A stretch of DNA of 64,000 bases from Arsukibacterium indicum (GTDB lineage: Bacteria > Pseudomonadota > Gammaproteobacteria > Enterobacterales > Alteromonadaceae): positions 62,001 through 126,000 of the forward strand of contig NZ_JAHRID010000009.1 of NCBI RefSeq assembly GCF_019100565.1, written 5' to 3'. Every line of letters begins with the position of its first letter. Position 1 is the stretch's first letter. This document shows positions 60,620 to 64,000 of this stretch, one piece after another. The notes under the pieces were generated by a model that saw only the letters and a list, made by a program, of their open reading frames with translations, did not search any database and was not told where the DNA came from. A program made the translations under genes and the position numbers.

Positions 60620-62422
60620 ATGTACAAACTGTTTTTGCTGCCTTTTTTACTTTGGTTTTCACTACTGGGACTAACCGTCAGCACTCTGCCAGCTAATGCG
60701 CAGCAAAGTTCAGTGCTTGATAGTCTGCTGCAACGGGATGACAATTTCCTGCCGGCGGATCAGGCTTTCGTTATGGATTTCCGGCAGCAGGACGACGAGC
60801 TAATTGTTAACTGGACTATCGCAGATGGCTACTACATGTATCGCGATAAGTTTAAGTATGGCGGAGTGGCTGTTAGCTTTTCACATCCGACTTACCCGCC
60901 CAGCATGCAGATAGAAGATGAATTTTTCGGGATAACGGAGGTTTATTTCCATCAGCTGACCTTGCGTATTCCGTTGTCTGATATCAGCGAAGATGCATTT
61001 TTGCGTATTCAGTACATGGGCTGTGCTGAAGCTGGTTTTTGTTACCCACCAATAAAAGCGGAGATCCCGCTGTCTGTTCCGGGTGATTCAGCAGTATCAG
61101 ATGAAACAGGCGGGGGCGATAACCGAACATCAGGCTCCCCCGTCTCCAGTCAGTTTAATTTGGCAGAGCGGCTTAGCGACGGCTCTGTCTGGCTGAATAT
61201 GGGCGTGTTTTTTCTGCTAGGTCTGGGCCTGGCCTTCACCCCCTGTGTTTTCCCAATGTATCCTATTCTAAGCAGTATTATTGTTGGTCAGGGCAAACAA
61301 CTTAGTACTGGCCGGGCCTTTGGTCTTTCATTCAGTTATGTGCAGGGTATGGCCCTGACTTACTCTGCATTGGGCCTGGTTGTGGCCAGCTTAGGCGTTA
61401 AATTTCAGGCCTGGATGCAGCATCCTGCAGTGCTGATTGTTGCTGCAGTCATTTTTGTTTTACTGGCACTGGCCATGTTTGGCGGCTTTAATTTTCAGTT
61501 ACCCGCCAGCTGGCAGGCAAAAGTCACGTCAGTCAGTAACAAACAGCAGGGCGGTAGTTTAAAAGGCGCGTTTGTTATGGGGGCATTATCTGGCCTTATT
61601 GCGTCACCCTGCACCACTGCACCGTTATCAGCGGCCTTAATGTATGTAGCACAGAGCGGTGATTTAATGCTCGGGGCTGTTACCTTGTACATTCTTAGCC
61701 TCGGCATGGGTATTCCTCTGATTTTACTGGGTACGTCTGGTGGTAAGCTGTTACCTAAAGCCGGGCCATGGATGAACAATGTAAAAACCGCTTTTGGTTT
61801 TCTGCTGTTACTGGTGCCGATAATTTTACTGGAACGCATTCTGCCGTTCTGGCAGATATTGTTGCTGGCATCGTTACTCAGCCTGCTGATTTGCGGTTAT
61901 TTATTTAAACTGCTGTTTGACGCCAAAAGCAGCTCAGCCAGAGCCAGTTTACTGGTAGCTGCTCAGGTACTACTGCTGACCACAGTATTTGTTAACTGGC
62001 ACTATTTTAGTCCGGCACAAACTGCGGTTGTTGCAACAACAGACACCAGCCAGACAGGTCAGTTCATTGACGTCGCCGATCTAGCCGCTCTGGAGCAACA
62101 GCTGGCTGAGGCAAAAGCAGCAGGACAGTACACACTGGTCGATCTTTATGCCGAATGGTGTGTGGCATGCAAGGAATTTGAACAGTTTACTTTTCCGGCA
62201 CCGCAGGTTCAGGCGCATACCAGTAAAATGCGGTTGATAAAAATTGATGTGACCAGGATGACCCGCTCTGATGAAAAACTGTTGAACCATTATCAGGTGC
62301 TGGGATTACCGACGTTACTGTTTTTCAGCCCCGATGGCGAAGAGCTAACTAAAGCGCGGGTAACCGGCTTTATGAAAGCCGCGCCTTTTGCTGAGCATCT
62401 GGCAGCGATTACTGGCAATTAA
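60620..62422 (+). CDS. dsbD: thiol:disulfide interchange protein DsbD
   Basis: Moves reducing power from cytoplasmic thioredoxin across the membrane to periplasmic DsbC and other partners. The 600-residue protein has a signal peptide (about 1-27) and the alpha domain with redox cysteines in MGCAEAGFCYPP. Eight membrane helices follow with Cys in FTPCVFPMYP and SPCTTAPLS, then the thioredoxin-like gamma domain with WCVAC. All six catalytic cysteines are present. ATG 60620 is preceded by AGAAGG; the TTG at 60617 is in frame. Confidence 0.97.
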   Translation: MYKLFLLPFLLWFSLLGLTVSTLPANAQQSSVLDSLLQRDDNFLPADQAFVMDFRQQDDELIVNWTIADGYYMYRDKFKYGGVAVSFSHPTYPPSMQIEDEFFGITEVYFHQLTLRIPLSDISEDAFLRIQYMGCAEAGFCYPPIKAEIPLSVPGDSAVSDETGGGDNRTSGSPVSSQFNLAERLSDGSVWLNMGVFFLLGLGLAFTPCVFPMYPILSSIIVGQGKQLSTGRAFGLSFSYVQGMALTYSALGLVVASLGVKFQAWMQHPAVLIVAAVIFVLLALAMFGGFNFQLPASWQAKVTSVSNKQQGGSLKGAFVMGALSGLIASPCTTAPLSAALMYVAQSGDLMLGAVTLYILSLGMGIPLILLGTSGGKLLPKAGPWMNNVKTAFGFLLLLVPIILLERILPFWQILLLASLLSLLICGYLFKLLFDAKSSSARASLLVAAQVLLLTTVFVNWHYFSPAQTAVVATTDTSQTGQFIDVADLAALEQQLAEAKAAGQYTLVDLYAEWCVACKEFEQFTFPAPQVQAHTSKMRLIKIDVTRMTRSDEKLLNHYQVLGLPTLLFFSPDGEELTKARVTGFMKAAPFAEHLAAITGN

Positions 62423-62541
62423 CCGTTTAACAAAGGCCAGTTTGCTGTTAAAAGTTACGCAGCTGGCCAACTTTCTCACTGCCAACTTTGACCATCTTTT
62501 AGCCCGCCATTTTGATCACTCTGGCTGATAAGACCAGTATT

Positions 62542-62572
62542 TTGCTGCCATTTGTCACGATTTCACTATAAT
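62542..62572 (+). promoter_or_regulatory. candidate promoter of aroQ-accB-accC
   Basis: A perfect TATAAT at 62567-62572 is preceded by TTGCTG at 62542 with a long 19-base spacer. The expected start leaves about 115 bases of leader before aroQ. The 62423-62694 spacer after dsbD holds no gene. Confidence 0.4.
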
Positions 62573-62694
62573 AAGGCGCTTATCAGGTAATAAAGGGCGC
62601 ATTCAATGTTTTGAATTAAGCAAACAGGTGCATTTTGACACCGGCTCTCGTAAGATAAAGCTTATTCGTAACATTTAGCGGAAATACAGGACAA

Positions 62695-63147
62695 ATGGCG
62701 GCAAAATACCGAATTTTACTTTTAAATGGTCCAAACCTGAACATGCTGGGCGTTCGTGAGCCGCAAGTGTACGGTGCCGCCAGCCTGAACGATATTGTCA
62801 ATGAGTTGGAAAATCAGGCGGCCACCATAAATGTCAGCTTGCAGCATTTTCAGTCAAACGCCGAACATGAACTCATTGCTGCCGTGCAACAGAGCCTGGG
62901 GCAACAGGATTTTATTATCATTAATCCGGGTGCCTTTACCCATACCAGTATCGCATTGCGTGATGCACTACTTGCAGTCGCTATTCCCTTTATTGAAATT
63001 CACTTATCTAACGTGCACGCCCGGGAGGCGTTTCGCAGGCACTCTTTTCTGGCGGATATTGCCCGTGGGGTTATCTGCGGCCTTGGCGCCAAAGGTTATC
63101 ACTATGCGCTTGACGCAGCAGTATCAGCATTGCAAACAACCAAGTAA
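62695..63147 (+). CDS. aroQ: 3-dehydroquinate dehydratase, type II
   Basis: Third step of the shikimate pathway. The 150-residue dodecameric type II enzyme shows the substrate-binding [19 protein letters not shown] with the catalytic Tyr, [28 protein letters not shown] and [21 protein letters not shown] precedes the ATG by four bases. It precedes accB by 36 bases, the common gammaproteobacterial arrangement. Confidence 0.98.
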   Translation: MAAKYRILLLNGPNLNMLGVREPQVYGAASLNDIVNELENQAATINVSLQHFQSNAEHELIAAVQQSLGQQDFIIINPGAFTHTSIALRDALLAVAIPFIEIHLSNVHAREAFRRHSFLADIARGVICGLGAKGYHYALDAAVSALQTTK

Positions 63148-63183
63148 ATGAACTAACAAATTAACTAACATCAGGCGACAGAC

Positions 63184-63648
63184 ATGGATATTAGAAAAAT
63201 TAAAAAATTAATCGAATTGCTGGAAGAATCTGGCATTTCTGAGCTGGAAATTACCGAGGGTGAAGAGTCAGTGCGGATTAGCCGCAACAGCCCGGTACAG
63301 CAGTACGCTCCAATGCAACCTATGCAGTATGCCCAGCCACAAATGCAAGCACCGGCACCGGCCCCTGCAGCTGCTCCAGCAGCAGTTCCGGCAGAGGCGG
63401 CCAAACCCACCAGCGGCCAGGTTATTAAATCACCGATGGTAGGCTCCTTTTACCGGGCTGCATCGCCAACGTCTAAAGCCTTTGTTGAAGTAGGCCAGAG
63501 CGTGAAAGTGGGTGATACCCTTTGTATTGTTGAAGCCATGAAAATGATGAACCAAATCCAGTCTGATAAAGCAGGCGTGGTAAAAGAAATTCTGGTTGAA
63601 AACGGCGACCCGGTCGAATTTGATCAGCCGTTATTTATTCTCGAATAA
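63184..63648 (+). CDS. accB: biotin carboxyl carrier protein of acetyl-CoA carboxylase
   Basis: Carries the biotin that shuttles CO2 in malonyl-CoA synthesis. The 154-residue protein has an N-terminal domain ([20 protein letters not shown]), a Pro/Ala/Gln/Met-rich flexible linker (about residues 40-75), and the biotinyl domain with the acceptor lysine in [10 protein letters not shown]. It is followed by accC after 16 bases. Confidence 0.98.
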   Translation: MDIRKIKKLIELLEESGISELEITEGEESVRISRNSPVQQYAPMQPMQYAQPQMQAPAPAPAAAPAAVPAEAAKPTSGQVIKSPMVGSFYRAASPTSKAFVEVGQSVKVGDTLCIVEAMKMMNQIQSDKAGVVKEILVENGDPVEFDQPLFILE

Positions 63649-63664
63649 CCGAAAAGGCTGACCG

Positions 63665-64000
63665 ATGCTAGAAAAAGTACTCATTGCCAACCGGGGCGAA
63701 ATTGCACTGCGTATCTTACGCGCATGCAAAGAACTCGGTATTAAAACGGTAGCGGTGCACTCCACCGTTGACCGTAACCTGAAACATGTGCTGCTGGCAG
63801 ACGAGACCATTTGTATAGGCCCGGCTCCGTCACCGCAAAGCTATTTAAATATTCCGGCACTTATTGCCGCAGCGGAAGTGACTAATGCCCAGGCTATTCA
63901 CCCGGGCTACGGCTTTTTAGCCGAACGCGCTGATTTTGCTCAGCAGGTAGAAGAAAGCGGCCTGGTATTTATTGGTCCGCATCCGGAATCTATTCGCTTA
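63665..64000 (+). CDS. accC: biotin carboxylase, 3' end beyond window
   Basis: ATP-dependent carboxylation of biotin on AccB. The first 112 codons are present, starting [20 protein letters not shown] and including [30 protein letters not shown] and [11 protein letters not shown]. The gene runs off the right edge in frame, so most of the ATP-grasp domain is outside. Confidence 0.98.
   Translation, partial: MLEKVLIANRGEIALRILRACKELGIKTVAVHSTVDRNLKHVLLADETICIGPAPSPQSYLNIPALIAAAEVTNAQAIHPGYGFLAERADFAQQVEESGLVFIGPHPESIRL

Noticed and set aside
63300-63420. Repetitive Pro/Ala/Gln coding stretch in accB
   Set aside because: This is the normal flexible linker of biotin carboxyl carrier proteins and not a mobile or regulatory repeat.

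Overview
The window is a contiguous piece of a gammaproteobacterial chromosome, of moderate G+C by eye, densely packed with housekeeping genes. Protein sequences and gene order point to an Alteromonadales-type marine or aquatic bacterium near Rheinheimera, Alishewanella or Arsukibacterium. This placement is inference from family content: a PLP-type aspartate decarboxylase in place of PanD, MotX, and the DUF3016, DUF2333, DUF2959, TIGR03899 and TIGR04219 families. I see no insertion sequence, integrase, prophage, CRISPR array or rRNA operon. There is one tRNA gene, a tRNA-Gly(GCC).

Layout, left part (1-33 kb). It opens inside panB, followed by panC and a YecE-like DUF72 gene. Next come a membrane diguanylate cyclase, a periplasmic SrpA-like catalase with a cytochrome b561, and two coupled SLC13-type permeases carrying RCK_C (TrkA-C) domains. 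After small envelope genes and a UbiA-type prenyltransferase lies panP, which probably supplies the beta-alanine that panC needs. Then follow the mpl-ubiX-yadG-yadH operon, fbp and ppa, and two large signalling proteins: a REC-DUF3369-GGDEF-EAL phosphodiesterase and a BarA-like protein that appears to have lost its kinase residues. A set of envelope genes (TIGR04219 barrel, DUF2333, PCu(A)C copper chaperone), dusA, zur and cheX lead into alr-dnaB.

Layout, right part (33-64 kb). This half closely follows a well-known E. coli region: rplI-rpsR-priB-rpsF, rlmB-rnr, purA, hflC-hflK-hflX-hfq-miaA-mutL-amiB-tsaE, queG, tRNA-Gly, orn, rsgA-psd, groEL-groES and dsbD. Local departures are motX and an S41 peptidase between rnr and purA, a kynureninase-like PLP enzyme between purA and hflC, and no nnr between queG and tsaE. 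A MerC-like membrane protein has a candidate Zur operator, and zur itself is in the window. The window ends in the fatty-acid operon aroQ-accB-accC, with accC cut by the right edge.

Regulatory signals I can support directly: a sigma-32-like promoter before groES, a sigma-70-like promoter and a probable S6:S18-binding leader before rpsF, a promoter with a GC-rich discriminator for tRNA-Gly, a candidate Zur box, and several strong intrinsic terminators (after ppa, purA, hflC, the tRNA, psd and groEL).

I did not find a convincing undescribed multi-gene system. The best leads are the pseudokinase BarA-like protein, the two coupled multi-RCK_C permeases, the PLP enzyme inside the hfl-purA block, the catalase-b561 pair, and a few small unrecognised genes.
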